This document shows positions 33,835-43,717 of a DNA stretch of 64,000 nt, one piece after another. The translations under genes were made by a program, and so were the position numbers. Location of the stretch: assembly GCF_012843705.1 (NCBI RefSeq), contig NZ_JABAFQ010000002.1, positions 62,001 through 126,000 on the forward strand. The letters run 5' to 3'. Numbering within the stretch: position 1 is the stretch's first letter; each line of letters opens with the position of its first letter. The DNA comes from Fusobacterium sp. FSA-380-WT-3A (lineage in GTDB: Bacteria; Fusobacteriota; Fusobacteriia; Fusobacteriales; Fusobacteriaceae). The notes beneath the pieces were generated by a model that made no database searches, was not told where the DNA came from, and saw only the letters and a list, made by a program, of their open reading frames with translations.

Positions 33835-35199
33835 ATGAATAGAATTTTATCACTTTTTAAATATGACAAATTATTTATTAAAAATTTATTAATTTTATCT
33901 TTACCTCTAATAGGACAAAATTTAGTTACTTCTTCTTTAAATCTTCTTGATAATATTATGATAGGTCATTTAGGAGTCAATGAAATTGCAGCTGTTGGAC
34001 TAGCTAATCAATATTATTTAGTATTTTTCCTAACTATGACAGCTGTTTGTGTTGGTGGAAGTGTTCTTATGTCTCAGTTTTGGGGAAAAAAAGAATTACA
34101 TAATATAAAAAAATTTTCTGGTATAGCTTATATTATTTCTATATTAGTCACATTAATTTTTACAACAATAGCTTTATTTTTTCCACAAATTATCATCAAA
34201 TCCTTTATAAATAATGATAATGTTGTCGAAATTGGTTCTAGTTATTTAAGGACAGTAGCTCCTAGTTATATTTTCACTTGTTTATCTTTTAACTTTTGTG
34301 CAACTATGAGAAGTGTAGGGGAAACAGCAACCCCTATGAAAGGAAGTATAATCGGTTTCCTTTTCAATGGTATTTTAAATTATATCTTTATTTTTGGAAA
34401 ACTTGGACTTGAACCTATGGGAGTTGTAGGAGCTGCTTTAGGTACTACTTTCTCAAGATTTATTGAATTATTATACCTTACTTATATGGTATATATAAAA
34501 AATCATATAATAAAGGCTCGTTTTGAAGAATTATTTTCATTTGATTCTTATGATGTAAAACTTTTTATAAAAACTGCCACTCCTGTAGTTATTAATGATT
34601 TTATATGGGTTTCTGGAGTTACAGCTTATTCAAAATCTTACTCTTTATTAGGGGCTGATGCTATAGCTACTATGCAAATAGCTGGAATAACGAACAATTT
34701 ATTTCATATTTTTGGAATAGGACTTGGAGTAGCTAGTTCAATTATTATTGGACATAGTATTGGTGCTGGTGAATCTATTCATCAAGTATTTGAAAAAGGA
34801 AAAAAAATGGCTTCTTTTTCTTTTTTAGTTGGAATTGTTGTGGGAATTTTATTTTTTATTACTTCCCCTTTAATACCTTTATTTTTCAATGTATCAACTG
34901 AAATAAAAGAAAATATATTAATAATTTTAAAAATAATGGCCTTTATTTTACCTTTTAGATTTTTAGGAATGAGTTTTATTATAGGTTCTTTTAGAGGTGG
35001 TGGAGATGTTTTATATGCTACTATTGCTGAGGGAGTTTCTATGTGGTTTTTAGCTATTCCTATTGGATTTTTGTCTGTACATTTTTTCAATATAGATATA
35101 AAAGTTTTATATTTATTAATTTGTTTAGAAGAAATTGGTAGACTTTTATTTGGTTTCCCTAGATTTATTTCTAGAAGATGGATTAAAGCTTTAGTATAA
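33835..35199 (+). CDS. MATE family exporter behind a leader terminator
   Basis: The 454-residue protein has twelve membrane segments in two halves, with LNLLDNIMIGHLG near residues 36-48 and SHSIGAG-like GHSIGAGESI near 306-315. It belongs to a different MATE clade from the gene at 8900. MATE proteins pump organic cations out with sodium or proton entry. If the leader is a guanidine-IV element, guanidinium would be the natural cargo. AGGAG precedes ATG 33835, about 30 bases after the leader T-tract. Confidence 0.9.
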   Translation: MNRILSLFKYDKLFIKNLLILSLPLIGQNLVTSSLNLLDNIMIGHLGVNEIAAVGLANQYYLVFFLTMTAVCVGGSVLMSQFWGKKELHNIKKFSGIAYIISILVTLIFTTIALFFPQIIIKSFINNDNVVEIGSSYLRTVAPSYIFTCLSFNFCATMRSVGETATPMKGSIIGFLFNGILNYIFIFGKLGLEPMGVVGAALGTTFSRFIELLYLTYMVYIKNHIIKARFEELFSFDSYDVKLFIKTATPVVINDFIWVSGVTAYSKSYSLLGADAIATMQIAGITNNLFHIFGIGLGVASSIIIGHSIGAGESIHQVFEKGKKMASFSFLVGIVVGILFFITSPLIPLFFNVSTEIKENILIILKIMAFILPFRFLGMSFIIGSFRGGGDVLYATIAEGVSMWFLAIPIGFLSVHFFNIDIKVLYLLICLEEIGRLLFGFPRFISRRWIKALV

Positions 35200-35202
35200 A
35201 AA

Positions 35203-35233
35203 AATAAAGGAGCTACATTGTAGCTCCTTTTAT
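35203..35233. terminator. Bidirectional terminator
   Basis: AAAGGAGCTACA and TGTAGCTCCTTT form a 12-bp stem between the convergent MATE and BAX-inhibitor genes, with T-rich flank on both strands. Confidence 0.85.
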
Positions 35234-35239
35234 TATTTT

Positions 35240-35941
35240 TTAATCTCTTCCTTTTCTTGAAAATATTCTTAATAGATATAAAAATAGATTTATAAAATCT
35301 AAGTAAAGAGTTAAAGCTCCTATTACTCCTAATTTTTCTATAGTACTTTCATCACCATATGAAATTTCATAAGCCATATTTTTTATCTTATTAACATCAT
35401 ATGCTGTTAGAGCTGAGAATATTACAACTCCCATTATAGTTACTATCCAATATAATGATGGAGCTTTTAAGAATATATTTATTATACTAATTATTATTAA
35501 AGATATTAAACCTGTTTTTAAATATCCACCATAATTACTTAAATTTTCATTAGTAAAATATCCATAAGCTGCTGTTACCCCAAACATTACCATTGTTGTA
35601 AATAAAGTATACCCTATAATATAAATATCTCCTACCACTACCCCTATTATTGAAAAAACCAATCCATTTAAAAAAGAATAGAAGAAAAATAATAATCTTG
35701 CTGTCATAGTAGATATTTTATGCAACATTGCTGATAATCCTATCACTACTATGAATTCTAAAATTATTATTGGCATATATAATTTCATTATACTATAAAT
35801 TAAATTTTGATTATACAAAATTATATATGCTGGAACTAAAAAAGTTATTAAAAGACCTATTACCATATAAGCAAAAGATGACCTTAGTAATCTATTATTG
35901 GCACTAGAGCTTATATACTCTCTTTCATCATTATAATACAT
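35240..35941 (-). CDS. BAX inhibitor-1 / YccA family membrane protein
   Basis: The 233-residue protein has seven membrane segments and the family pattern: a start YISSSANNRLLRSSFAYM, a middle FTTMVMFGVTAAYGYFT near residues 114-130 and ALTAYDVNKIKNMA near 177-190, ending with ALTLYLDFINLFLYLLRIF near 211-229. Bacterial members (YetJ, YccA, YbhL) act as calcium leak channels or modulate the FtsH protease. The conserved aspartates in the last two segments are present. AAGGAGGT precedes ATG 35941. Single gene. Confidence 0.92.
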   Translation of the reverse strand: MYYNDEREYISSSANNRLLRSSFAYMVIGLLITFLVPAYIILYNQNLIYSIMKLYMPIIILEFIVVIGLSAMLHKISTMTARLLFFFYSFLNGLVFSIIGVVVGDIYIIGYTLFTTMVMFGVTAAYGYFTNENLSNYGGYLKTGLISLIIISIINIFLKAPSLYWIVTIMGVVIFSALTAYDVNKIKNMAYEISYGDESTIEKLGVIGALTLYLDFINLFLYLLRIFSRKGRD

Positions 35942-36011
35942 ATTTGTACCTCCTTATTATATTTACTTTCTTTAGACAATTTTTTTTGTATAAAAGTCTT
36001 TAATAAAAGTA

Positions 36012-36041
36012 ATAGGTGTTGATTTTAAATCAGCACCTATA
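36012..36041 (-). terminator. Terminator of the tsaC-unknown operon
   Basis: TAGGTG-TTGATTT and AAATCA-GCACCTA pair into a long stem just after the stop of the gene ending at 36048; on the minus strand it is followed by TTACTTTTATT. Confidence 0.65.
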
Positions 36042-36047
36042 AATTTA

Positions 36048-36314
36048 TTAATCTTCTTTTTTTATTTTTCCATTTTTTATTAATGTAATAACAAATTGAT
36101 GAGCATCTACTATTGCGTTTGTATGAGCAAATTTTGTTTCCCCTTCATAAAGACCATTCATTAATATTTTTTGTTGTTCCTCTTCATTTCTTTCTAAAGT
36201 TTCTAAATCTATTTCTCCATTTTTATATTCAGCCACTAAAGAATCGTACATTTTATCAAAAGTTTCTTGATATACAACTTCTGATATATCATGGATATCA
36301 AACATATCTTCCAT
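36048..36314 (-). CDS. Hypothetical protein, 88 residues
   Basis: I do not recognise it. The protein is acidic and mainly helical, with NEEEQQKILMNGLYEGETKFAHTNAIVDAHQFV near residues 43-75 cut here only as a location; it contains His residues at the end of this helix. There is no signal peptide or membrane segment. It follows the 146-residue unknown gene by 17 bases with its own GGAGG site, so the two are co-expressed with tsaC. A short cytosolic partner protein is all that can be said. Confidence 0.6.
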   Translation of the reverse strand: MEDMFDIHDISEVVYQETFDKMYDSLVAEYKNGEIDLETLERNEEEQQKILMNGLYEGETKFAHTNAIVDAHQFVITLIKNGKIKKED

Positions 36315-36331
36315 TTATATATTCCTCCTAA

Positions 36332-36772
36332 CTATTTTAATTGCTCTAAAATTGCTTTATATTGTGTCTTCATCATTTTTACAGTTGCTTTTTTAACTAA
36401 TTGATACCATTTTAATTTCATTGTTTCAATTCCTCTTAAAGAATCCATTAACATTCTTTTTAAGAAATCGAACTCTTCATAACTAACATTTAATTCTTTT
36501 AAATCTTTATTTTCACAAGAAGTTTTTACATAATCTAAGAATGTTAAAACTCCTTTCATTTGAGGTATATTAGAGTATGTTTTTTCAAACTCTTTCTTTA
36601 TATCCACCATAAATCTTGATAAAAATTTTTTATGATTTTTATCAAGTTTTATAGAATATTTTCTTTTTCCTTTTCCAATTTTTTGTAAAATACCCATCAT
36701 TCCCATCATAGATGACATTGCATTTATTTCCATAGGATTGATTTTGTCTGGATTGATTCTTTGTCCTTTCAT
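36332..36772 (-). CDS. Hypothetical protein, 146 residues
   Basis: I do not recognise it. The N-terminus is unusual, with a methionine-rich stretch (NAMSSMMGMMGILQ, about residues 17-30), followed by a basic, lysine-rich helical body (KKFLSRFMVDIKKEFEKTY near 48-66). It has no signal peptide and looks cytoplasmic and nucleic-acid- or membrane-surface-binding by charge. It lies 15 bases downstream of tsaC and 17 upstream of the 88-residue gene. Confidence 0.6.
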   Translation of the reverse strand: MKGQRINPDKINPMEINAMSSMMGMMGILQKIGKGKRKYSIKLDKNHKKFLSRFMVDIKKEFEKTYSNIPQMKGVLTFLDYVKTSCENKDLKELNVSYEEFDFLKRMLMDSLRGIETMKLKWYQLVKKATVKMMKTQYKAILEQLK

Positions 36773-36787
36773 TAATAACCTCCACTC

Positions 36788-37396
36788 TTATATTTTCCCT
36801 ATTACATTTTCTATTTCTAATTTAGAGATACTTCCCTCTCTTAAAATTTTAACATTTTCACTAGTCATATCTATTATAGTAGAAGCAGTTCCTATTGGAC
36901 ATTTTCCCCCGTCAACTATAATATCAACTTTTTTTTTAAATTCCTCTGAAAGTTCTTCAAAAGATGAAGGAGTACTTTCCCCTGAAATATTTGCACTTGT
37001 AGTAGCCAATATCCCACCAGCACTTTCTATAATTTCTAAAGCTTTTTTATGATTAGGCATTCTTACACCAACAGTTTCTCCATTAGATACCATTATTGAA
37101 GGTACTATATCTTTTTTCTTTAAAATAATAGTAAGTCCTCCAGGCCAAAAAGCTTTTATTAATTTTTCTACTTTTTCATGATTTTTCTCTTCTATAAAAG
37201 CTATCTCTTTAACTTTTTCTAAACTATTTACTAGAGCTATTAAAGGCGAAGAAAAACTCCTACTTTTAGCTTTGTAAATTTTTACTAATGTTTCCTCTTC
37301 AATAATTCCTCCAACACCATAAACTGTATCAGTTGGATAAATTATTATACTTCCTTTTTTTAATTTTTCTCCTATTTCTTTTGTTGAAATTTCCAT
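36788..37396 (-). CDS. tsaC: Threonylcarbamoyl-AMP synthase
   Basis: The 202-residue YrdC-domain protein makes threonylcarbamoyl-AMP from threonine, bicarbonate and ATP for the t6A modification of tRNAs that read ANN codons. It has IIYPTDTVYGVGG near residues 18-30, KSRSFSSPLIALV near 43-55, WPGGLTIIL near 80-88 and ATTSANISGE near 131-140. It is the short TsaC form without the Sua5 C-domain. The in-frame ATG at 37411 overlaps the GAGGT ribosome site, so 37396 is preferred. Confidence 0.93.
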   Translation of the reverse strand: MEISTKEIGEKLKKGSIIIYPTDTVYGVGGIIEEETLVKIYKAKSRSFSSPLIALVNSLEKVKEIAFIEEKNHEKVEKLIKAFWPGGLTIILKKKDIVPSIMVSNGETVGVRMPNHKKALEIIESAGGILATTSANISGESTPSSFEELSEEFKKKVDIIVDGGKCPIGTASTIIDMTSENVKILREGSISKLEIENVIGKI

Positions 37397-37475
37397 AATT
37401 GTATACCTCATTTTCTAAAATAAAAATCTCTAGTTTACAATTCAAACTTTCGCACTATATTTTATCACAAAAACA

Positions 37476-37508
37476 AAAAAAAAGCTAGTGAAAACACTAG
37501 CTTTTTTT
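37476..37508. terminator. Terminator after prs
   Basis: AAAGCTAGTG-AAAA-CACTAGCTTT is a perfect stem flanked by A- and T-runs, placed after the prs stop codon; usable on both strands. Confidence 0.85.
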
Positions 37509-37535
37509 TAATTTTTACTAAGATTATAAAGATTT

Positions 37536-38510
37536 TTATTCTTCAAAAGTATCTATACTATCAAATAGTTCAGAAACAGATTCATGTTTAACAATTCTCT
37601 CTATTGCTTTCGCAAATAATACATCAACAGATAAAACTTTTATTTTATCTATTTTTTTCTCTTCTGGAAGTCTTATTGTATCAGTTATAACAACTTCTTT
37701 TACAGGACATTTTGCTAATCTATCAACTGCTGGATCTGAAAGAATTGCATGACTACAACATATATAACTTTCTTTAGCTCCTCTATTCATTATAGCTTCT
37801 ACACCATTTGTAATAGTTCCAGCTGTATCTATCATATCATCTATAAAAATAGCAATTTTTCCTTCTACATCTCCTATTAGATTCATTACTTCTGATAAGT
37901 TTGGTTTTGGTCTTCTTTTATCTATTATAGCAATTTTACAATCTAACCATTCTGCTAATTTTCTAGCTCTCTTTACTCCTCCAATATCTGGTGATACTAC
38001 TACTACATCATCACCTTTAAATCCTTTACTTAAAAAATATTTTGCTAAAAGTGGTAATGCTTGTAAGTGGTCTACTGGAATATCATAGAATCCTTGAATT
38101 TGGTCAGCATGTAAATCCATCCCAACTAATCTATTTGCTCCTGCTGTAGTAAGTAAGTTAGCAACTAATTTTGCTGTAATTGGTTCTCTTGGACTTGATT
38201 TTCTCTCTTGTCTAGCATATCCATAATAAGGCATTAAAACATTAATTGTTTTAGCTGATGCTCTTTTTAAAGCATCAATGAAAATTAAAAGTTCCATTAA
38301 ATTTTCATTTACTGGACCTGAAGTAGGTTGAATAATAAATACATCTCTTCCTCTAACAGTTTCATCTACTCTTACATAGATTTCTCCGTCTTTAAATCTA
38401 ACAATTTGAGCATCTCCTAACTTTTGTCCTAATCTCTTAGCTATCTTCTCAGCTAATTCTACATTTGATGTTCCTGAAAAAATTTTAACTTCTTTCATAT
38501 CAATTTGCAT
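37536..38510 (-). CDS. prs: Ribose-phosphate pyrophosphokinase
   Basis: The 324-residue enzyme makes PRPP from ribose 5-phosphate and ATP for nucleotide, His and NAD synthesis. It has the ATP loop [16 protein letters not shown] near 85-100, the [11 protein letters not shown] stretch near 166-176, the flexible catalytic loop DKRRPKPN near 190-197 and the PRPP site [13 protein letters not shown] near 214-226. The first in-frame ATG (38528) is inside glmU and close to its ribosome site; ATG 38510 or 38498 gives a more usual length. It is co-transcribed with glmU. Confidence 0.95.
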   Translation of the reverse strand: MQIDMKEVKIFSGTSNVELAEKIAKRLGQKLGDAQIVRFKDGEIYVRVDETVRGRDVFIIQPTSGPVNENLMELLIFIDALKRASAKTINVLMPYYGYARQERKSSPREPITAKLVANLLTTAGANRLVGMDLHADQIQGFYDIPVDHLQALPLLAKYFLSKGFKGDDVVVVSPDIGGVKRARKLAEWLDCKIAIIDKRRPKPNLSEVMNLIGDVEGKIAIFIDDMIDTAGTITNGVEAIMNRGAKESYICCSHAILSDPAVDRLAKCPVKEVVITDTIRLPEEKKIDKIKVLSVDVLFAKAIERIVKHESVSELFDSIDTFEE

Positions 38511-38515
38511 GTCTT

Positions 38516-39862
38516 TTATTTCCTCCATTTAAGTTTTATTAATTGCTTACTTCTTTCTACTGCTAAAGCATCCTCTGGGACATCTTTAGTTATAACTGAC
38601 CCTGCTCCTGTAACAGAATTACTTCCTATATTTACTGGAGCAACCAACATTGTACTACTTCCTATAAATACTTTTTCACCTATGTTTGTATCAAATTTAT
38701 TGACTCCATCATAATTACATGTAATTGTTCCTGCACCTATATTTGTATCTTTTCCTACTGTAGCATTTCCTAAATATGTTAAATGTCCAGCTTTTACTCC
38801 TGGTTCTAAAGTAGATTTTTTTACTTCAACAAAGTTTCCAATATGTACTTTTTCTTTTAAATGTGCTTTTGGTCTTAAATGAGCAAAAGGTCCCATTGTT
38901 ACTTTGTCTTCTAATATACTTTCCTCTATAACAGAAGATTCTACCCTTATATGATTTTTTAATATGCTATCTATTATTCTACTATTTCCTACAATTTCAC
39001 AATTTTCTCCAATAATTGTATTTCCTTGTAATACAACTCCTGGATAAATAATTGTATCCATCCCAATCTTTACTGTTTCTTCGATATATGTATTGTCTGG
39101 GTCTATGAAGATTACTCCCTCTTCCATAAGTTCTTTATTTTTTCTTTCTCTTAATACTTTAGAAGCTAAAGCTAACTCAACTTTTGAATTTACTCCTAAA
39201 ATTTCTTGACTATCTTCTAAAATAAAACTGTCTACTTTTTTATTTTCATTAACTTGAATTTTTATAATATCTGTTAAATAATATTCACCTTTTTCATTGT
39301 TATTATCAATTTTATCTAAAGCTTTAAAAAGTTCTTTAGAATTACAACAATATACTCCAGCATTAACTTCTTTTATTTTTCTTATTTCTTCTGTTGCTTC
39401 TTTTTCTTCAACAATTCCTATAAATTTTCCATTTTCTTTTAATATTCTTCCATATCCAAATGGATTTTCATAAATAGCTGTAAGAACTGTTGTAACACAA
39501 TTATTACTTTTATGATATTCATACATTTTCTTTAAAGTTTCTCCTTTTAAAAGAGGAGTATCTCCACAAAGAATCATTACATCCCCATCATAATCTTTTA
39601 ATAATTCCTTTGCTTGTATTATAGCATGTCCTGTTCCTAATTGTTGCTCTTGAACTACATAAGAAATGTCTCCTAAAGTTTCTAAAACTTCTTCTTTCTT
39701 ATGCCCTAAAATTAATATACTTTCTTTTATATTAATTTTCTTTAATTCATTTAAAATCTTTTGAACCATTGGTATTCCATTTACTTTATGGATTACTTTT
39801 GGCTTTTCAGATTTCATTCTAGTACCTTTTCCAGCTGCTAGAATTAAAGCCTTTAATTCCAT
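38516..39862 (-). CDS. glmU: Bifunctional GlcNAc-1-P uridyltransferase / GlcN-1-P acetyltransferase
   Basis: The 448-residue enzyme makes UDP-GlcNAc, the precursor of peptidoglycan and lipid A. Residues 1-225 hold the nucleotidyltransferase with [13 protein letters not shown] near 5-17 and the QLGTGHAI loop; residues 250-448 are left-handed beta-helix repeats with the acetyltransferase site ([18 protein letters not shown]). An in-frame TTG at 39877 overlaps the GAAGGAG site, so ATG 39862 is the start. It precedes prs in one transcript, the usual glmU-prs pair of Firmicutes. Confidence 0.96.
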   Translation of the reverse strand: MELKALILAAGKGTRMKSEKPKVIHKVNGIPMVQKILNELKKINIKESILILGHKKEEVLETLGDISYVVQEQQLGTGHAIIQAKELLKDYDGDVMILCGDTPLLKGETLKKMYEYHKSNNCVTTVLTAIYENPFGYGRILKENGKFIGIVEEKEATEEIRKIKEVNAGVYCCNSKELFKALDKIDNNNEKGEYYLTDIIKIQVNENKKVDSFILEDSQEILGVNSKVELALASKVLRERKNKELMEEGVIFIDPDNTYIEETVKIGMDTIIYPGVVLQGNTIIGENCEIVGNSRIIDSILKNHIRVESSVIEESILEDKVTMGPFAHLRPKAHLKEKVHIGNFVEVKKSTLEPGVKAGHLTYLGNATVGKDTNIGAGTITCNYDGVNKFDTNIGEKVFIGSSTMLVAPVNIGSNSVTGAGSVITKDVPEDALAVERSKQLIKLKWRK

Positions 39863-39941
39863 TTCTTTCTCCTTCAAAGTAAAATTAATCTATTACATTA
39901 TACCATATAATAATAGTTATTCCAAACAAAATGAAGAATTT

Positions 39942-40514
39942 TTATTGTGAACTTAATTTTTCATATGCCTCATTTATCTCTTTAAATTTTCTTTCATGAT
40001 AATCTCTTTCATTTTGAGAAGCATTTGCATATTTATCAGGATGATGGAGTTTTGCTTGAGTTCTAAAAGCCTTTTTTATCTCCTCTTGACTTGCTCCTTC
40101 TTGAATTCCTAAAATCTTATAATATTTTGATTTATCTTCAAAATAACTCCTATATCCACCATAATTATTACTTCCATTATTTGTGTTTCCGTAATTTCCA
40201 CCATAATAGTATCCATTATTATTTTGTTGTTCACTAGCTCTTCTAAAAAATTCCTCAAAATCCTCTGCATTAGTGCTAGTTCTATAATAATATGTTCTAG
40301 TTCTTCCATTATTGGCACTACTTTTTCCTGTCAATATATTCCAAATTAAAAATATTAATATAAACGGAAAAAATACAACGATTATATATCCAAAAAATAC
40401 AAATAATAAAGCCATTATCATCAATACAGGAATAAATCCTAATGCTCTTTGAGGTCCTAAAATACCAGCTATTATAAAAAATAAAATTAATGCTATTATT
40501 AAAGCTATTTCCAT
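39942..40514 (-). CDS. Membrane-anchored J-domain protein
   Basis: The 190-residue protein has two to three hydrophobic segments in the first 65 residues, a Gly/Asn/Tyr-rich linker (about 70-120), and a J domain at the C-terminus (125-190) with the HPD motif in LHHPDKYA near 162-169. It should recruit DnaK to the membrane; the J domain at the C-terminus instead of the N-terminus resembles DjlA-like or DjlC-like co-chaperones rather than DnaJ. Upstream lie a TTAG(T/A)CTAA palindrome and a half-site. Confidence 0.87.
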   Translation of the reverse strand: MEIALIIALILFFIIAGILGPQRALGFIPVLMIMALLFVFFGYIIVVFFPFILIFLIWNILTGKSSANNGRTRTYYYRTSTNAEDFEEFFRRASEQQNNNGYYYGGNYGNTNNGSNNYGGYRSYFEDKSKYYKILGIQEGASQEEIKKAFRTQAKLHHPDKYANASQNERDYHERKFKEINEAYEKLSSQ

Positions 40515-40703
40515 TATTTGTTTTCACTCCTTAAAATTAAGAAATTGTAAATTTCTATTGATTAGTCTAATTTTTTTAATTAATATTTAGACTGTGATTT
40601 TTATATTATTTTCTCTTTTAACTTTATAATTTTATTTTAAATATTCTCTATAATTATCATTTTTATTAATCATTGACCAATAAAAATTATATCATTTACT
40701 ACA

Positions 40704-40973
40704 TTAATATTCAATATTAAATTTTGAAAATTCTTTTATATCTACAATTTCTTTTTTTATATTACTAACTTTTCCATATGGTGACCCTAACTTTATATAT
40801 CTTTCACAATCTTTTATTTTTTTCTCTTCACCTTGAAGATAAATTTCCACATCACCAGAATCTAAATTTCTAATAATTCCTCTCATTTCTAATTTTTTTA
40901 ATTTATATCCAACACAAAATCTGTATCCAACTCCTTGAACCTTTCCACTAACTATATAATGATATGTTTTCAT
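40704..40973 (-). CDS. acyP: Acylphosphatase
   Basis: The 89-residue protein hydrolyses carboxyl-phosphate bonds such as acetyl or carbamoyl phosphate. The catalytic arginine lies in VSGKVQGVGYRFCV (about residues 8-21) and the asparagine in GIIRNLDSGDVEIYLQGE (about 33-50), both conserved. Length is typical. It starts ten bases after the Ppx/GppA gene, with AGGAGG just before the ATG, so the two are co-expressed. Confidence 0.95.
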   Translation of the reverse strand: MKTYHYIVSGKVQGVGYRFCVGYKLKKLEMRGIIRNLDSGDVEIYLQGEEKKIKDCERYIKLGSPYGKVSNIKKEIVDIKEFSKFNIEY

Positions 40974-40982
40974 TTTTCCTCC

Positions 40983-41900
40983 TTATTTAAGAGTTATCAT
41001 AGCTCCTTCTAATCCGTCACATTCAGATACTATTATTTCATCTTTTTCTAATATATTCATTATTTCCAAAACTATAATTGTTCCAGCTATTATATTTTCA
41101 CCTCTTTCAGGTTGTAATCCAATCATTTTCATTCTATCTCCTAAATTTAATCCTAAATATTTTTTTAGATTTTCTTCTAACATAAATTTAGTTAATTTAT
41201 ATAAATGAACTTTTTCAGAATCATATATTTTCATTTTTTCATAAACACTTACATTAGTTGTTACAGTTCCTGCTACTCCTACAAGAATAAAATTTTCATT
41301 TTTAAAAACTTCCACTTCTTTTATTCTCTCTTTTATAGAGTTTTGACAAATCTTTATTTTTTCATAATTGTCATTATAAAAATAATCCTTTGTTTCTCTT
41401 ACTGCTCCTAACTTAAAACTTTTTAAATATTTTATTTCTTCAAAATCTCCAAATATAAACTCTGTGCTTCCTCCACCTATATCTATTAGCATTATTTTTT
41501 CTGAAAATTCTGTACTTGAACCTAAAAAAGTCATTTTTCCCTCTTGATTTCCTGAAATAACTTCTACTTTTATTCCTGTTTTATTAAAAATTTCATTTAT
41601 AATTTTATCTTTATTTTTAGATTCTCTTATGGCTGAAGTTCCAAAAGCTATGATTTTCTCACAAAAATATTTTGTACAAATATCTTTATAATATTTTATA
41701 ACTTCTATCAATTTGTTAATACCCTCTATAGATATAACTAAATTTTTATCCATATAGTTACCTAATTTTGTAATCTTTGTCTCTTTATATAATTTTTTTA
41801 AAATTTTAATTTTTTTATTTTCATCTTCAACTTCTGAAATAAATAATCTACAAGAATTTGTTCCAATGTCTATTATTGCTTTTTTATATATTTTTTTCAT
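40983..41900 (-). CDS. Ppx/GppA family phosphatase
   Basis: The 305-residue protein is an ASKHA-fold exopolyphosphatase/pppGpp phosphohydrolase. It shows AIIDIGTNSCRLFI near residues 8-21, AFGTSAIRESKN near 87-98 and the second phosphate loop LIDIGGGSTEFIFGDF near 138-153. The short form lacks the C-terminal HD domain of E. coli Ppx, as in many bacterial GppA-like proteins. Whether polyphosphate or pppGpp is the substrate cannot be decided. Divergent from htpX. Confidence 0.9.
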   Translation of the reverse strand: MKKIYKKAIIDIGTNSCRLFISEVEDENKKIKILKKLYKETKITKLGNYMDKNLVISIEGINKLIEVIKYYKDICTKYFCEKIIAFGTSAIRESKNKDKIINEIFNKTGIKVEVISGNQEGKMTFLGSSTEFSEKIMLIDIGGGSTEFIFGDFEEIKYLKSFKLGAVRETKDYFYNDNYEKIKICQNSIKERIKEVEVFKNENFILVGVAGTVTTNVSVYEKMKIYDSEKVHLYKLTKFMLEENLKKYLGLNLGDRMKMIGLQPERGENIIAGTIIVLEIMNILEKDEIIVSECDGLEGAMITLK

Positions 41901-42038
41901 CTTTTCTCCTTATATATTTTATTTATTTTAAACTAATTTAGAGATTTTAACATCTAAATAACACTAAAAAAAATTATAATTAATTATACTGAAATTTTTT
42001 ATAATATTCAATTATTTTTAGATATTTAGGAGGAGTCA

Positions 42039-42878
42039 ATGAAAAATTTTAAAACTTTTATACTTATGGGAGTAATGACTTTTATAATGCTTTTCATAGG
42101 TAATCTTATTGGAGGAAGACAGGGAGTATATTTTTCCCTTATTTTAGCTGGATTTACAAATTTTATTTCTTATTGGTACAGTGATAAAATTGTTCTTAAA
42201 ATGTATAATGCTAAACCAGTTTCTGTAAATTCTGATCTTTATAAACTCGTACAAGGATTGGTAAAAAAAGCTGATTTACCTATGCCTAAAGTTTATATGA
42301 TTCATTCAAATCAACCTAATGCTTTTGCTACTGGAAGAAATCCACAAAATGCTGCTGTGGCTGTTACTTCTGGACTTATGGAAATATTAGATGATAATGA
42401 ACTTTCTGGAGTAATAGGACATGAATTAGGCCATGTAAATAATAGAGATATTTTAATTGGAACTGTGGCTGCCACTTTTGCTGGAGCTATATCTTTCTTA
42501 GCTAATATGGCTAGATGGGGAGCTATTTTTGGTGGAAGTAGAGATGATGAAGATAGAGGAAATCCAATAGCTCTTTTACTTGTAGCTGTTCTTGCTCCTA
42601 TTGCTGCTATGCTTGTTCAAATGGCTATATCTCGTACTAGAGAATATAAAGCTGATGAATATGGAGCTAAACTTAGTGGAAATCCTTTATATTTAGCTAA
42701 TGCTTTAGAAAAACTTGAAATTGGAGTGGCTAGAAATCCTATGAATGCCAGTCCATCTACAGAAAATATGTTTATTGTAAGTCCTCTTTCATCAAGAGAT
42801 AAGATGGCTACACTTTTTAGTACTCATCCATCAACTAAAGATAGAATAGCTAGACTTTATGAAATGGCTAACCTTTAA
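42039..42878 (+). CDS. htpX: HtpX-type membrane zinc protease
   Basis: The 279-residue protein has two N-terminal membrane helices, the zinc motif VIGHELGHVNNRD near residues 127-139, two more hydrophobic segments, and a downstream EYKADEYGA glutamate ligand near 207-215. HtpX degrades damaged membrane proteins along with FtsH. AGGAGG precedes the ATG. An inverted repeat ATTTAGA...TCTAAAT at 41936-41959 lies in the divergent spacer with the Ppx gene and could be a regulatory site. Confidence 0.95.
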   Translation: MKNFKTFILMGVMTFIMLFIGNLIGGRQGVYFSLILAGFTNFISYWYSDKIVLKMYNAKPVSVNSDLYKLVQGLVKKADLPMPKVYMIHSNQPNAFATGRNPQNAAVAVTSGLMEILDDNELSGVIGHELGHVNNRDILIGTVAATFAGAISFLANMARWGAIFGGSRDDEDRGNPIALLLVAVLAPIAAMLVQMAISRTREYKADEYGAKLSGNPLYLANALEKLEIGVARNPMNASPSTENMFIVSPLSSRDKMATLFSTHPSTKDRIARLYEMANL

Positions 42879-42882
42879 TAAT

Positions 42883-42916
42883 AAAAAAGGAAAATAATTT
42901 GTATTTTCCTTTTTTA
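42883..42916. terminator. Bidirectional terminator
   Basis: AAAAAAGGAAAATA and TATTTTCCTTTTTT pair between the convergent htpX and yqeC genes. Confidence 0.8.
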
Positions 42917-43606
42917 TTTTACACTTCCTAAAATTACTTTAACTTTATATTTTTCATCTTCTAATTTTTTCTTTATAAATATTCCTATTTTTTCTTTTTT
43001 ATCTTTATCTATTCCATCTATTCCATTAATAAATAAAAATTTTTCACCATTTTTGTTTTCAGCAAAATACTTAGCTTTTTTTATATATTCAACTAAAAAA
43101 CTTTCCTCAATATTTTTTTCTATATAATTTGGTAAAACTTTTTCTAAAATTTCATATCTATGAACATTTTCTTTATTTAATTTCATATTAAAAATATTTA
43201 AATTCAATACTCCTACTATTTTAGTAGAATATTCAGGTATACATGGTTCTGTGTTATTCCAAAATTTAATTAATTTTTCTTTTGCTCCATCTCCTTCTAT
43301 TAAGATATAATCAAATTGACTTCTATATTTATCTATTGTTTTATAATCTAAGCCCACTATTTTATTATTTTCTATTTTTTTTCCTATGATAAATATATTT
43401 TTATTTTTTCCATCTATTAATTTATTTTCTACAATTAATTTTTTAAATTTACTTTTCTCAGGAACTTTTATTTTAGTTGTAGTTGTTATCAAAACTTTTC
43501 CAAAATTTGATAATTCATTAGCTAATAAAAACATCAATGATGTCTTTCCGCCAGCTCCTGTTATAGTTATTATATCTTTTTTTTCTATATTAAATTTTTC
43601 ATACAT
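42914..43606 (-). CDS. yqeC: YqeC-like putative selenium-cofactor protein
   Basis: The 230-residue protein has a P-loop-like ITGAGGKTSLMFLLANEL near residues 15-32, TTTTKIKVPE near 42-51 and LIEGDGAKEKLIKFW near 102-116, matching YqeC, named as an accessory of selenium-dependent molybdenum hydroxylases. It probably binds a nucleotide. No hydroxylase or other selenium gene (selA, selD, yqeB) is in the window, so its role here is not supported by context. GGTGG precedes ATG 43606. Transcript ends at the shared terminator. Confidence 0.75.
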   Translation of the reverse strand: MYEKFNIEKKDIITITGAGGKTSLMFLLANELSNFGKVLITTTTKIKVPEKSKFKKLIVENKLIDGKNKNIFIIGKKIENNKIVGLDYKTIDKYRSQFDYILIEGDGAKEKLIKFWNNTEPCIPEYSTKIVGVLNLNIFNMKLNKENVHRYEILEKVLPNYIEKNIEESFLVEYIKKAKYFAENKNGEKFLFINGIDGIDKDKKEKIGIFIKKKLEDEKYKVKVILGSVK

Positions 43607-43717
43607 TATTTTTCACCACCTTATAATAATTTTATAATAAATCTATTTTTTTTTAAACCTTTTATTATAATAAATCATCAAATAAATAAATTTTAAAGTT
43701 TATTTGGAGGATTTGAT

